Assembly: GCF_020037015.1 (NCBI RefSeq)
Contig: NZ_JAIQDE010000002.1
Coordinates: 186,001-250,000 of the forward strand
DNA length: 64,000 nucleotides
Reading direction: 5' to 3'
Source: Corallococcus sp. AS-1-6
Lineage (GTDB): Bacteria > Myxococcota > Myxococcia > Myxococcales > Myxococcaceae
The notes beneath the pieces are model-generated. The model was not told where the DNA came from, did not search any database, and saw only the letters and a list, made by a program, of their open reading frames with translations. The position numbers and the translations under genes were made by a program. How positions within the stretch are numbered: position 1 is the first letter of the stretch; every line of letters starts with the position of its first letter. Shown in pieces: positions 20,797-29,581 of the stretch.

Positions 20797-21132
20797 CTAG
20801 CGCCGGGCGGCCCGGACCTCGCGGGTCTCCCGCATCAGGGCCTCCAGTTCGTCCAGGTGCCGCTTGAGCACCGGCATCAGCACCGGCGCCGCGTCCACCC
20901 GGTCGAACAGGTCCAGCACCCGGTCCACCTTGCGCTCGATCTCCTGCGCCCTCACCGGGCTGATGCGCTTGAGGAGCAGGTCCGCCCCCGCCTCCATCAG
21001 CACCCGCGCCACCGCGTTGCGGTCCGCGAGCGCCTCCTGCTTGCGCTGCCCCCCGCCACGGATGACCCGCAGCCCCGGCACACCCGCGCGCGGAGGGGAC
21101 TTCAAGGGCTCATCAGGGGTCCAGGTACTCAC
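20797..21132 (-). CDS. Conserved small protein of unknown function
   Basis: A 111-residue soluble protein with no family I recognise. I start it at GTG 21132 because GGAGG stands four bases upstream and the sequence then runs STWTPDEPLKSPPRAGVPGL. The open frame continues upstream to 21249, but that part is Cys/Pro-rich and not convincing. The C-terminal two-thirds is strongly helical and charged (EIERKVDRVLDLFDRVD, LKRHLDELEALMRETREV), suggesting a coiled coil or helical hairpin. It is followed after 103 bp by the kinase pair on the same strand. No membrane segment or signal peptide is seen. Confidence 0.65.
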   Translation of the reverse strand: MSTWTPDEPLKSPPRAGVPGLRVIRGGGQRKQEALADRNAVARVLMEAGADLLLKRISPVRAQEIERKVDRVLDLFDRVDAAPVLMPVLKRHLDELEALMRETREVRAARR

Positions 21133-21310
21133 AGCGCCTCCAGGGCAACAGCGTGCAGACGCTCCGCAGGGTACACACCGAGGGAGCGCCTCCAATTTTC
21201 TGGTCATCCGCACAGGCAGATGCAGTGCTGTAGCACCGGGGTCTGACACCCCCGTTCGAGGCCGGATGGCCGGCCCGTCACGGGGTCCACAACCACGGGT
21301 CGCCCACCGT

Positions 21311-24265
21311 TCAGTCGTTGGCGCAGGCGCGGCGGTAGGTGATGGCCACCTTGGAGCCCGGCGGCGGCACCGCGGTGAACACCACGCTGTTGGACGCGGC
21401 GTCGTAGGTCCAGCCGCTGGTGGTGGGGGTGCCGTTGACGCTCACCACCACCGTGCCCGCGTCGGGCTCCTCGCTCAGCGGGAAGCGGTCCTGCGCGCTG
21501 AACGCCTTGTTGGCCACCTGGCGCAGCAGCGGCGCGTAGTCCGCCGCGCAGACGTTGAGCACCTCGCCGCCCGTCTGCGCCGCCGCGTCCGCGTACCGGG
21601 TGCCGGTGCCGCCCGCCGTGGCGCAGGACGTCTTGGTGGGCGCGATGGCGAAGAACGTGGCCCGCTGCGGCTGGTTCTCACCCTTGCGCTGCTGCGCCCA
21701 CTGCACGTACGTGGAGACCGCGTCCGGCGAGTGGTCGTCCTCGTCGCCCACGAACACCACCACCAGCGCCGCGGAGTCGCGCAGGAAGCCCGCGTTGCCG
21801 TCGTTGGGCAGCGCCGTGCGCGGATCATCCACGTTGTTCACCAGGGGGGACGTGAGCGCGCGGCGCATCGCCTCGAAGCCCTGCTCCACCTGGGCGCACT
21901 GGCCCACCTGCACGTTCTGCTGGAGCACCTGCGTCACGTCGGGCGTGCCCAGCGTGAGGATGCGCTGGCGGCTGTTGTCCGCCGGGAAGAAGCGGCCCGC
22001 CTCGCCACCCAGCGCGCCGCCCGGGCACGCGCCGGAGACCGCGGAGATGCCCGTCGTCGTCACCGCCATGTTCACGTCCACCGCCTTGTTGCGCGCGGCG
22101 TCCACGAACGAGGGGATGGCGGACACGAGCTTCGGGTGCTCCTCCACCATGGACGCCGTGTTGTCCACGACGAAGAGCACGTCCACCTTGCTCACGTCCT
22201 GCTGCACGAAGGTGTCCGTCTTGTCCGTCTTCTTCGACGACTCACCGATGAGCGGCACCATCAGCGGGATGGGCAGGTCGCTGGAGTCCACGTAGAGCGG
22301 CGACAGGTTCATGCCCGTCACCTGCGCCAGGTAGTCCACGCCCACCGTGAAGGACTCGCCCGGCTGGAGCTGGAACGCGGGCGGCGCCGGGTGGTCCAAC
22401 AGCTCGAACTCCGCGTCCGTCGTGCCCGGCCCGATGAAGACGTTGGAGATGGTGACGGGCGTGGTGCACGCATTGAGGTAGTTCACCTCGCGCGGCGCCG
22501 GGCGGCAGTCCTTGCGGCCCAGGCCGAAGTCCAGGTACCAGGGCGACGCCACCAGGCACGTCTCCTGCGAGTTCGCCAGCAGCGGCACCTGCCGCACCGG
22601 CGTCACCGGGTTGTACTGCTCCACCTGCAGCTCCCCCGCGAAGCTGCCGCCGGTGAAGGGCGCCTGGAAGGCCACCTGGAAGCTGAACCAGTCCCCCGGG
22701 TAGATGATGCCGCCGAAGAGCTCGCCGCCCGGCATCTTGAACACGCCGCCGCCGTCATTCGCGATGCGGATGTTCTTCACCGGGCACAGGTCCGCGCCCT
22801 TGTTCTCCAGCTTCACGCCCAGCACCGCGCCGCGGCCCGGCGGCAGGGTGCCGAAGTCCACCAGCTCCGGGGTGACGGTCAAATCACACGGCGCGTGCGC
22901 CTTCGCGTTGCCGAAGAAGTCCAGTTGCACGGTGGCCGCGGAGAACGCGCTCGTCGTCATCACCAGCGCGCCGGACGCGCTGCCCTCGCGCATGGGCTCG
23001 TAGAAGACCTCCAGGTTCAGCTCGCCATTGGCCGGCAGGGTGAACGGCAGCGTCACCGGCTTGTGGTTGAACTGGAGCTGGGCGCCCGTCGCGTCCGGCG
23101 TCCAGTCCAGCGTGTTGATGGTCAGCGGCCCCGCGTTGTCCGTGCCGCAGTTCTTCACGTTCACCACCACGCGCACCTTGGAGCCCAGCGGCTGCTCGCC
23201 GAAGTCGTGCATCATCGGCGACACGCACAGCTCGGACGCGCCGCCGAAGCCGCGCAGCGGCACGGGCAGCGTGGGGTGGCGCTTGCTCACCACGGTGTAG
23301 ACGGCGCGGTCCGTGGCCGGGCCCATGTGGCCGGGGCTGTAGCGGATTTCAAAGGCGCGCACCTCGCCCGGCTGGAGCACCAGCGGCAGGCCCGTGTTGT
23401 TCTGGCTGAAGGACGCGTCCGTGCCGTCCAGCATCAGCGACGTCACCGTCACCGGCTCCGTGCTGATGTTGCGCAGGCTGGAGGCCTTGATGGCGTCGCG
23501 GTCCACCGGCACCGCGCCGAAGTCCACCACCTCCGGCTCCGCCACCACCGCGCGCTCCAGCGACTCCGCCGTCACCGTCACCGGCACGTCCGCGCACCCG
23601 TGGCAGGGGGAGATGGCCAGGGCGATCTGCTTCCTGCCCACCCGCACGGGGTTGAAGGTGAGGGGCAGCTCCACGCGCTCGCCCGGGTTCACCGTCACCG
23701 GCGCCGCGACGAACTCGTCCTTGTCCGCGCCCACCAGCTTGGGCGTCACCATCACCGGCAGCTCGGTGGGGTTGTCCAGCGTCACGCCCAGCGTCTTGGT
23801 GGAGTCCGCCTCGATGCGGCCGAAGTCCAGCGCGCGCGGCGTCACCCGCGCCCACGCGTCCACGCCGGCGCCGTTGAGCGGGATGCGCATCAGCGGCTCG
23901 ATGCGCGTGTCCGAGCGCACCACCAGCACCGCGGGCAGGCCGCCCTGCGCCAGCGGCGCGAAGCGCACCTTCAGCGTGCACTCGCTGCCCGGCACCAGGC
24001 TGTGGGGCCCCTCGTGGGTGAACTCCGCCTTGTAGGCGCCCTCCGGCCCCTCCACCCAGGCCTCGTCCACCGTGATGCGCGCGCGGCCCACGTTGCGCAG
24101 CGTCACCGTGGATTCGCGAGCGTCGAAGACCGCCACCCGCGCGAAGTCGACGCCGCCCGGCGTCGCCGTCAGCCGGCCGTCCGCGAGCGATGAACGCTCC
24201 CGGTCCGCGCAGCCCGACAGCAGTCCCACCACCACCAACCCCAGCAGGCCCCAGCGCCCCGTCAT
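21311..24265 (-). CDS. Lipoprotein with HYDIN-like (choice-of-anchor D) repeats and VWA domain
   Basis: A 984-residue predicted lipoprotein. ATG 24265 opens a signal with lipobox LLSGC (Cys at about residue 18). About residues 40-640 form repeated immunoglobulin-like modules of the ASPM/SPD-2/Hydin type, recognisable from recurrent VDFGxVPV or LDFGRIEA motifs followed by VTLxN. A von Willebrand A-like domain begins near residue 690 (VDVLFVVDNTASMVEEH); the metal site reads DxTxS instead of the common DxSxS. The end (residues beyond about 930) is a small beta domain ending KVAITYRRACAND. It is likely a large adhesive surface protein. The GC-rich 206-bp gap to pssA holds nothing I recognise. 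Confidence 0.85.
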   Translation of the reverse strand: MTGRWGLLGLVVVGLLSGCADRERSSLADGRLTATPGGVDFARVAVFDARESTVTLRNVGRARITVDEAWVEGPEGAYKAEFTHEGPHSLVPGSECTLKVRFAPLAQGGLPAVLVVRSDTRIEPLMRIPLNGAGVDAWARVTPRALDFGRIEADSTKTLGVTLDNPTELPVMVTPKLVGADKDEFVAAPVTVNPGERVELPLTFNPVRVGRKQIALAISPCHGCADVPVTVTAESLERAVVAEPEVVDFGAVPVDRDAIKASSLRNISTEPVTVTSLMLDGTDASFSQNNTGLPLVLQPGEVRAFEIRYSPGHMGPATDRAVYTVVSKRHPTLPVPLRGFGGASELCVSPMMHDFGEQPLGSKVRVVVNVKNCGTDNAGPLTINTLDWTPDATGAQLQFNHKPVTLPFTLPANGELNLEVFYEPMREGSASGALVMTTSAFSAATVQLDFFGNAKAHAPCDLTVTPELVDFGTLPPGRGAVLGVKLENKGADLCPVKNIRIANDGGGVFKMPGGELFGGIIYPGDWFSFQVAFQAPFTGGSFAGELQVEQYNPVTPVRQVPLLANSQETCLVASPWYLDFGLGRKDCRPAPREVNYLNACTTPVTISNVFIGPGTTDAEFELLDHPAPPAFQLQPGESFTVGVDYLAQVTGMNLSPLYVDSSDLPIPLMVPLIGESSKKTDKTDTFVQQDVSKVDVLFVVDNTASMVEEHPKLVSAIPSFVDAARNKAVDVNMAVTTTGISAVSGACPGGALGGEAGRFFPADNSRQRILTLGTPDVTQVLQQNVQVGQCAQVEQGFEAMRRALTSPLVNNVDDPRTALPNDGNAGFLRDSAALVVVFVGDEDDHSPDAVSTYVQWAQQRKGENQPQRATFFAIAPTKTSCATAGGTGTRYADAAAQTGGEVLNVCAADYAPLLRQVANKAFSAQDRFPLSEEPDAGTVVVSVNGTPTTSGWTYDAASNSVVFTAVPPPGSKVAITYRRACAND

Positions 24266-24471
24266 GGCACCCACCCGTCCCTCCCGCCTCGCCCAAAAGC
24301 CTTGAAGCCGCGCCAGCGACCCCACCGTCCGGGTGGGGTCCTCGCGGATCAGGTGGCGAAGCTAGGCACCCACCCCGGGACTGCCAACCGCCTCACCGTG
24401 GGAAAAACAGGGGAACTGCCCTCCAGAACGTCCACTGGATGGCACCCCCGTGCCCACCCCGGCGGAAGACT

Positions 24472-25125
24472 TCAGAATTTCGGAATCCGCAACGTCTTGC
24501 TGATCATCGCGCTGCCGCTGGCCACGTAGAGCAGCGCCAGCGGGTGCAACTGGAGCGGTCCCAGGTTCCACACCCCGCCCCACAGCGCGTCGCCAATGCG
24601 GCCCTGCCAGGTGGCCGCCGCCAGCACCATCACCAGCAGCAGGCTGGTGGGGATGGGGGTGCCCTCGAAGTACTTCACCTTGCCGGTGCCGTCGGACAGC
24701 TCCGCGGACGTGACGTTGAAGCGCGCCAGGCGGCTGATGCCGCACGCGACGAAGTAGAGCAGCGCCGCCACGTCCAGGTTGCCGCGCAGCCCCACCGCGA
24801 ACGCCAGCGCCGCGGGCGCCATGCCAAAGGAGATGACGTCCGCCAGCGAGTCCAGGTCCGCGCCCAGCGGCGACTTGCGGAAGCGCCACCGCGCGATGCG
24901 CCCGTCCGCCACGTCCATCACCAGCGCCACCGGCATCAGGCAGAACGCCACCCACAGCCAGCGGGGGTTGCCCGTGGCCAGCGACTGCATGGCCGCCAGG
25001 ATGGCCCCGGCGCCGGAGAAGCCGTTGCCGAGCGTGACGAAGTCCGCCAGCACGAAGGTGCGAATCATGGAGAAGTGGCGGCGCGGGCGGCGGGCCGCGG
25101 GCGGCGACGAGGGCTCGGACGTCAT
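24472..25125 (-). CDS. pssA: CDP-diacylglycerol-serine O-phosphatidyltransferase
   Basis: A 217-residue integral membrane enzyme of the CDP-alcohol phosphatidyltransferase family. The diagnostic motif DG-x2-AR-x8-G-x3-D-x3-D is complete in DVADGRIARWRFRKSPLGAD followed by LDSLADVISFG. Hydrophobic helices precede and follow it. The neighbouring GISRLARFNVT and FEGTPIPTS match the bacterial type II phosphatidylserine synthase rather than phosphatidylglycerophosphate synthase. It would make phosphatidylserine, the precursor of phosphatidylethanolamine. The ATG at 25125 follows a GGGGG ribosome site. No decarboxylase (psd) is adjacent. Confidence 0.9.
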   Translation of the reverse strand: MTSEPSSPPAARRPRRHFSMIRTFVLADFVTLGNGFSGAGAILAAMQSLATGNPRWLWVAFCLMPVALVMDVADGRIARWRFRKSPLGADLDSLADVISFGMAPAALAFAVGLRGNLDVAALLYFVACGISRLARFNVTSAELSDGTGKVKYFEGTPIPTSLLLVMVLAAATWQGRIGDALWGGVWNLGPLQLHPLALLYVASGSAMISKTLRIPKF

Positions 25126-25265
25126 GGCCCCCGTGTAACACACACCGTCTTTCCGGCTTTCCCAAACCCACGACGCAATGCATCCGCGCGTTTCATCTCC
25201 GGGGAAAAGTCAAATCCCAGAAACATTGACCGGCGAATCTCCACCTTCCTAGTCTCCGGGCCGCC

Positions 25266-27836
25266 ATGCCCGAGCACACCCCCGATACTCTTCCTCCTCG
25301 CGGAGGGTTCCGTTCTGTCCGGACCCGCCGTCTTTCTTTCTCCCTCATCGCTTCCCTGGCGCTCGCCGCGTTCAGCACCGGCTGTGACGACGAAAAGGAG
25401 CCGGTCGACCCGACTCCGACGCCGACCACGCCGAAGTACACGGCGAAGATCAAGCGCACGTCCTACGGCATCCCGCACATCACCGCGGACAACTACGGCA
25501 GCCTGGGCTTCGGCCAGGGCTATGCCTTCGCGCAGGACCACGTCTGTACGCTGGCGGACCAGATCCTCAAGGTGCGCGGCGAGCGCGCGCGCTACCTGGG
25601 CCAGGGCGCGGGCAACAAGTTCGTGGGCAGCGACCTGGCGTACCTGGCCATGGACCTGATGGGGCGCGCGGAGGCGGCCTTCCCCACCCTGTCCCAGGAG
25701 ATGCAGGACATGGTCACCGGCTACGCGGCCGGCTACAACAAGTACCTGGAGGACGTGCCCGCGGACGCGCGTCCCGCCGAGTGCGCCAACGCGGCCTGGG
25801 TCAAGCCCATCACCCCGGTGGACCTGCTGGCGTACAACACGGACCTGACGCTGCTGGCGGGCATCAACGCGCTGGCGCTCACCATCCCGTCCGCCACGCC
25901 GCCCGCCGTGAGCGCGCAGACGGTGGACCCGAAGCAGGCCGCGCTGCGCCCGCAGGCGCCGTCGCTGCAGGAGCTGCAGCGGCTGAAGCTGGCGGACTTC
26001 GGCAGCAACGGCTGGGCCCTTGGCGGTGAGCGCACCGACAACGGCAAGGGCATGGTGATGGCCAACCCGCACTTCCCCTGGGAGGGCGAGCTGCGCCTGT
26101 GGGAGAGCCAGCTCACCGTGCCGGGCCAGATGAACGTCTACGGCGTGGGCCTCATGGGCGTGCCGGCGGTGCTCATCGGCTTCAATGACAACCTGGCCTG
26201 GACGCACACGTTCTCCGCCGGCCAGCGCGCGACCATCTACCAGTTGCAGCTCGTGCCGGGGAAGCCGACCGTCTACAAGTACGGCAACGAAGAGCGCCAG
26301 ATGACCTCCAAGACCTTCACCATCCTGGTGAAGCTGGCGGAGGGCTCGCTGACGAACTACTCGCAGACCGTGTGGTTCAGCCACTACGGCCCGATGATCG
26401 CCTTCCCGGACTCGGCCGCCCCGGCGGGCTTCCCCCCGGGCGCGCTGGGCTGGAACAGCCAGACGGCGCTCACGCTGCGTGACGCGAACATCGACAACAC
26501 CAAGTTCCTGGACCAGTTCCACGGCATGAACAAGGCCAAGACGCTCACCGAGTTCAAGAGCGTCTACGCCACCGAGCAGGGCCTGCCCTGGGTGAACACC
26601 ATGTTCGCCGACAAGGACGGCAACGCCTGGTACACGGACGCCACGCCCACGCCCAACCTCACGAAGGACGCGTACACGAAGTGGGCCACCGAGGCGAACA
26701 CGCCCGCCCTCAACGTCACCTACGGCATCTTCCAGGCCCTGGGCTTCGTGGTGCTCAACGGCAGCGATCCGGCCAATGAGTGGCAGGTGGAGCCGGGCTC
26801 GCGCAGCCCCGGCCTGGTGCCCTTCGCGAAGGTGCCGCAGTTGGACCGCAAGGACTTCGTCTTCAACGCGAACGACAGCTACTGGCTGGCCAACCCGGCC
26901 GCGCCGCTCACCGGCTTCTCCCCGCTGCACGGCTTCGAGAGCGTCCCCCAGTCGCCGCGCACGCGCATGAACGCCAAGGTCCTCACGGAGGTCTCCGCCA
27001 CCGGCGCCTCCGGCGCGGACGGCAAGTTCAGCTTCGACGAGCTGAAGACGGCGGTGTTCAGCAACCGCAGCTCCATGGAGGAGCTGCTGCGCGCGGCCGT
27101 CGTGGAGCGCTGCACGGGCAAGACGACGGCGACCTACAACGGCACCGCCGTGGACATCAGCCAGGCCTGCGCGCTGCTGGCCGGCTGGAACGGCCGCTAC
27201 GACCTGGACCAGAAGGGCGCGTTCATCTTCCGCGAGTTCCTGGGCGCGTACACCGGCGCGCAGTTGGTCAACAAGGGGCCGCTGTTCGACGTGCCCTTCG
27301 ACCCGGCCAACCCCATCGCCACGCCCAACACCCTGACGCCCGCGCCCGCCACGGGTGACGACCCGGTGCTGGTGAAGCTGGCGCAGGCCGTCTTCACCAT
27401 CAACCGCTCCGGCAACGCGCTGGACAAGACGCTGGGCCAGGTGCAGTTCACCACCCGCTCCGGCAGCCCCATCCCGCTGCACGGCGGCATGCACCGCGAG
27501 GGCGTCACCAACGTGATGTCCTTCGGCGCCGCCCGCACCACGGTGTTCGACTTCGCCCAGCCCCACTCCGCCACGTACAACAGCGCCACCCTGCTGGCCA
27601 AGGAGGGCTACCCCATCAACAACGGCAGCTCCTTCATCATGGCGCTCCAGTTCACCGACGCGGGCCCCAACGCCAACGCCGTGCTGACCTACAGCCAGTC
27701 CGGCGACCCCAAGTCCCCGAACTACGCGGACCAGACGGTGCTGTACTCCCAGAAGCAGTGGCGCCCCATCCTGTTCACGGACGCGCAGATCAACGGCGAC
27801 GCGAACCTGGTGGAGACCACCGTCTCCGGCGGGTAG
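25266..27836 (+). CDS. Penicillin acylase-family Ntn-hydrolase lipoprotein
   Basis: An 856-residue exported amidohydrolase. After a basic N-terminus comes a hydrophobic signal ending AAFSTGCDD, so the precursor is probably lipidated. The alpha-chain region begins with the family motif IKRTSYGIPHITADNYGSLG and GYAFAQDH. The catalytic N-terminal nucleophile is Ser247 in GSNGWALGGERTDNGKGM, where autocleavage should release the beta chain; ANPHFPW follows as usual. The conserved HGGMHREGVTNVM near the end resembles aculeacin and acyl-homoserine-lactone acylases (PvdQ/QuiP group). Plausible substrates are acylated peptides, beta-lactams or AHL signals; the sequence alone does not decide. It is monocistronic, with a strong terminator. 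Confidence 0.92.
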   Translation: MPEHTPDTLPPRGGFRSVRTRRLSFSLIASLALAAFSTGCDDEKEPVDPTPTPTTPKYTAKIKRTSYGIPHITADNYGSLGFGQGYAFAQDHVCTLADQILKVRGERARYLGQGAGNKFVGSDLAYLAMDLMGRAEAAFPTLSQEMQDMVTGYAAGYNKYLEDVPADARPAECANAAWVKPITPVDLLAYNTDLTLLAGINALALTIPSATPPAVSAQTVDPKQAALRPQAPSLQELQRLKLADFGSNGWALGGERTDNGKGMVMANPHFPWEGELRLWESQLTVPGQMNVYGVGLMGVPAVLIGFNDNLAWTHTFSAGQRATIYQLQLVPGKPTVYKYGNEERQMTSKTFTILVKLAEGSLTNYSQTVWFSHYGPMIAFPDSAAPAGFPPGALGWNSQTALTLRDANIDNTKFLDQFHGMNKAKTLTEFKSVYATEQGLPWVNTMFADKDGNAWYTDATPTPNLTKDAYTKWATEANTPALNVTYGIFQALGFVVLNGSDPANEWQVEPGSRSPGLVPFAKVPQLDRKDFVFNANDSYWLANPAAPLTGFSPLHGFESVPQSPRTRMNAKVLTEVSATGASGADGKFSFDELKTAVFSNRSSMEELLRAAVVERCTGKTTATYNGTAVDISQACALLAGWNGRYDLDQKGAFIFREFLGAYTGAQLVNKGPLFDVPFDPANPIATPNTLTPAPATGDDPVLVKLAQAVFTINRSGNALDKTLGQVQFTTRSGSPIPLHGGMHREGVTNVMSFGAARTTVFDFAQPHSATYNSATLLAKEGYPINNGSSFIMALQFTDAGPNANAVLTYSQSGDPKSPNYADQTVLYSQKQWRPILFTDAQINGDANLVETTVSGG

Positions 27837-27867
27837 CCGCTCCCGTCTGACGGCCTGAAGCCTCTTG

Positions 27868-27911
27868 AAGGCCCCGGGAGCCACCGCGCTCCCGGGGCCT
27901 TCTTGTTTTCA
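27868..27911 (+). terminator. Intrinsic terminator of the acylase gene
   Basis: A perfect 13-bp inverted repeat (AAGGCCCCGGGAG at 27868-27880, CTCCCGGGGCCTT at 27889-27901) with one further closing pair and a six-base loop. A T-rich CTTGTTTTC follows. It lies 31 bases after the stop codon. Confidence 0.9.
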
Positions 27912-28206
27912 TGGGGAGTCGCCGTTGAAACTTGTCACATGGAACGGAATAGACAGACAGGGTGGGCGGCCCTGGCGTCTGGGTTCAGCATCCGTTAGCG
28001 GACACCCCAGGGGGCCTCCGAGGCAATCACACAGTTCGTGACGCCGTCAGGATTGCGAGGATGTGTCGTCCCGGCAATGTCAGCCTCCAGGGCTAGTTTC
28101 TTGACCGCGGCTGAAGCGCAGGATGTCCCCCAGGCCCAGGGAGAAAGCCCGGACGGGTACCGACCGGGACGGCCGCTGGGCCCGACACGAAGGAGTCGCG
28201 AACGCC
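27912..28206 (+). promoter_or_regulatory. Upstream region of the small alpha/beta gene, possible promoter
   Basis: Together with the preceding terminator this makes a 370-bp gene-free gap. One weak sigma-70-like pair is visible: TTGAAA at 27925-27930 and AATAGA at 27948-27953, 17 bases apart, in a locally AT-richer patch. It would give a leader of about 250 nt. I see no gene or riboswitch fold. Confidence 0.25.
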
Positions 28207-28659
28207 ATGGCACTTCCGGTCTACAAGACAGACGTCATCGACAAGGTGTTCTTCCTGCGCTGGGACGCTCCACCGACGCCGGAAGAGATTCAGGCCGTGT
28301 TCCAGAAGATGCAGGCCGCCTACCAGCAGCACCAGCAGCAGCCGCTGGTGCTGGTGACGATCGCGGGAGCGAAGTCCGCGGTCCCCAACAGCGAGCAGCG
28401 GCGGCACCTGTCCAACATGCTGTCGGACGCGCGGTCGCTGTTCTCCGAGATCCACGTCATCATCGAAGGCAACGAGCTGCAGCACAACCTCCAGCGCGTC
28501 ATCGTGTCGGGGATGCTCATCGTCACGCGGACGTATGACGATCAGTTCATCCGCGTGCACAAGAACGCGGACGGCGCGGCGGGCTTCATCGCCCGGCGGC
28601 TGGGGGTGGACGGCTCGCAGGTGGTGAACGAAGCGCGGTCGCGCGGCGTGGTGATGTAG
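28207..28659 (+). CDS. Small alpha/beta protein of unknown function (STAS-like pattern)
   Basis: A 150-residue soluble protein. ATG 28207 is preceded by AAGGAG eleven bases upstream; the frame extends further upstream without a better site. The pattern is alternating strands and helices: VFFLRWDAPPTPEEIQAVF, LVLVTIAGAKS, SDARSLFSEIHVIIEG, RVIVSGMLIV and a final helix. This resembles a STAS/SpoIIAA or similar single-domain fold, but no signature is decisive. There is a Gln-rich patch (QQHQQQPL) in the second helix. It stands alone, converging on the E1-like gene. I do not assign a function. Confidence 0.75.
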   Translation: MALPVYKTDVIDKVFFLRWDAPPTPEEIQAVFQKMQAAYQQHQQQPLVLVTIAGAKSAVPNSEQRRHLSNMLSDARSLFSEIHVIIEGNELQHNLQRVIVSGMLIVTRTYDDQFIRVHKNADGAAGFIARRLGVDGSQVVNEARSRGVVM

Positions 28660-28673
28660 TCCCCGGGGGGATT

Positions 28674-28698
28674 CGGGGGCCCTTTTCGAGGGCCCCCG
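28674..28698. terminator. Hairpin between converging genes
   Basis: A perfect 10-bp inverted repeat, CGGGGGCCCT (28674-28683) and AGGGCCCCCG (28689-28698), around TTTCG. It has no T-run on either side. It lies midway between the two converging stop codons and probably ends transcription in both directions. Confidence 0.6.
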
Positions 28699-28736
28699 GC
28701 CCCGGAAGCGAGAGAAGCCTGCCCGGCGGGCGGCCT

Positions 28737-29570
28737 TCAGCCCCTCGCGCCCTGCCCCACCGGACGGGCCGGACGGGCGGCGCCGACGGAGCCGCGCACG
28801 TAGCGGTGGTCGAAGAGGTCCACGTAGAGGTACTCGGGCCAGGACACCATCGCGCGAGCCCCCAGCATCACCCCTCGCATGATTTCACTCACCATCAGCC
28901 CCGCGGCGGTGGTGGCGCCAATCACGCACGTGGGCGCGTGGCCCTTTCCCTGGTAGCAGGCATCCATGTACTCCTGGAGCATGTAGCTGCCCAGGTGCGG
29001 GATGATCTTCGGCAGGTCGATGCGGCCGTCCGGGAGGATGAAGAGTTCCTCGTAGAGCGGCGCGTCCGGCTGGAAGACGTGGAGCGCGGCGCCGAAGCCC
29101 AGCATCAGCCCGGTCATGATGGGGATGCCCATCCGCCGGCACGTCTGGTGGAGCGACTCCTTGGCGCGGGCCCCCGCGATGTCGATGACCTCCACCACGT
29201 AGTCCACCGGCGGCAGGCCGCCCAGGCCCTTGAGCACGTCCGCCACGTTGTCGTCGGTGATGCCCTCCTTCACCTTCTGCACGCGCAGGTCCGGGTGGAT
29301 GTCCCGGCACATGCGCTCCACCACGTCCACCTTGTGCTGGCCCAGGGTGCTCTCGAAGCAGCCGATCTGCCGGTTGATGTTGTGGCGCTCGTAGACGTCG
29401 AAGTCCGCGAGCGTCAGGCAGCCGAAGCCCAGGCGCGCCAGGTCCACCGCGCACTGGCCTCCGGCGCCGCCCACGCCGGCGACGAGCACGTGGGTGCTGG
29501 CGAGCTTGTCCATGGTCTGCGGGTGGAGGACGCCCAGGTTGCGCTGGAAACGGGGGTTCACGTTCGTCAT
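28737..29570 (-). CDS. E1-like (ThiF/MoeB/HesA family) adenylating-fold protein
   Basis: A 277-residue protein with the nucleotide-binding fold of ubiquitin-activating E1, ThiF and MoeB. The dinucleotide loop is GVGGAGGQ (about residues 32-39). An acidic strand end and the E1 motif follow (LADFDVYERHNINRQIG, with the conserved Asn-x2-Arg). The mid-protein YVVEVIDI corresponds to the strand that usually bears the Asp contacting Mg-ATP; here it ends in Asp-Ile. I see no CxxC zinc pairs and no obvious catalytic-Cys crossover loop. ATG 29570 has GGAGG upstream and lies 11 bases after a methyltransferase gene, so the two form an operon. No ubiquitin-like partner is visible nearby. Substrate unknown. 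Confidence 0.85.
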   Translation of the reverse strand: MTNVNPRFQRNLGVLHPQTMDKLASTHVLVAGVGGAGGQCAVDLARLGFGCLTLADFDVYERHNINRQIGCFESTLGQHKVDVVERMCRDIHPDLRVQKVKEGITDDNVADVLKGLGGLPPVDYVVEVIDIAGARAKESLHQTCRRMGIPIMTGLMLGFGAALHVFQPDAPLYEELFILPDGRIDLPKIIPHLGSYMLQEYMDACYQGKGHAPTCVIGATTAAGLMVSEIMRGVMLGARAMVSWPEYLYVDLFDHRYVRGSVGAARPARPVGQGARG

Positions 29571-29581
29571 GGAAGGCCTCC

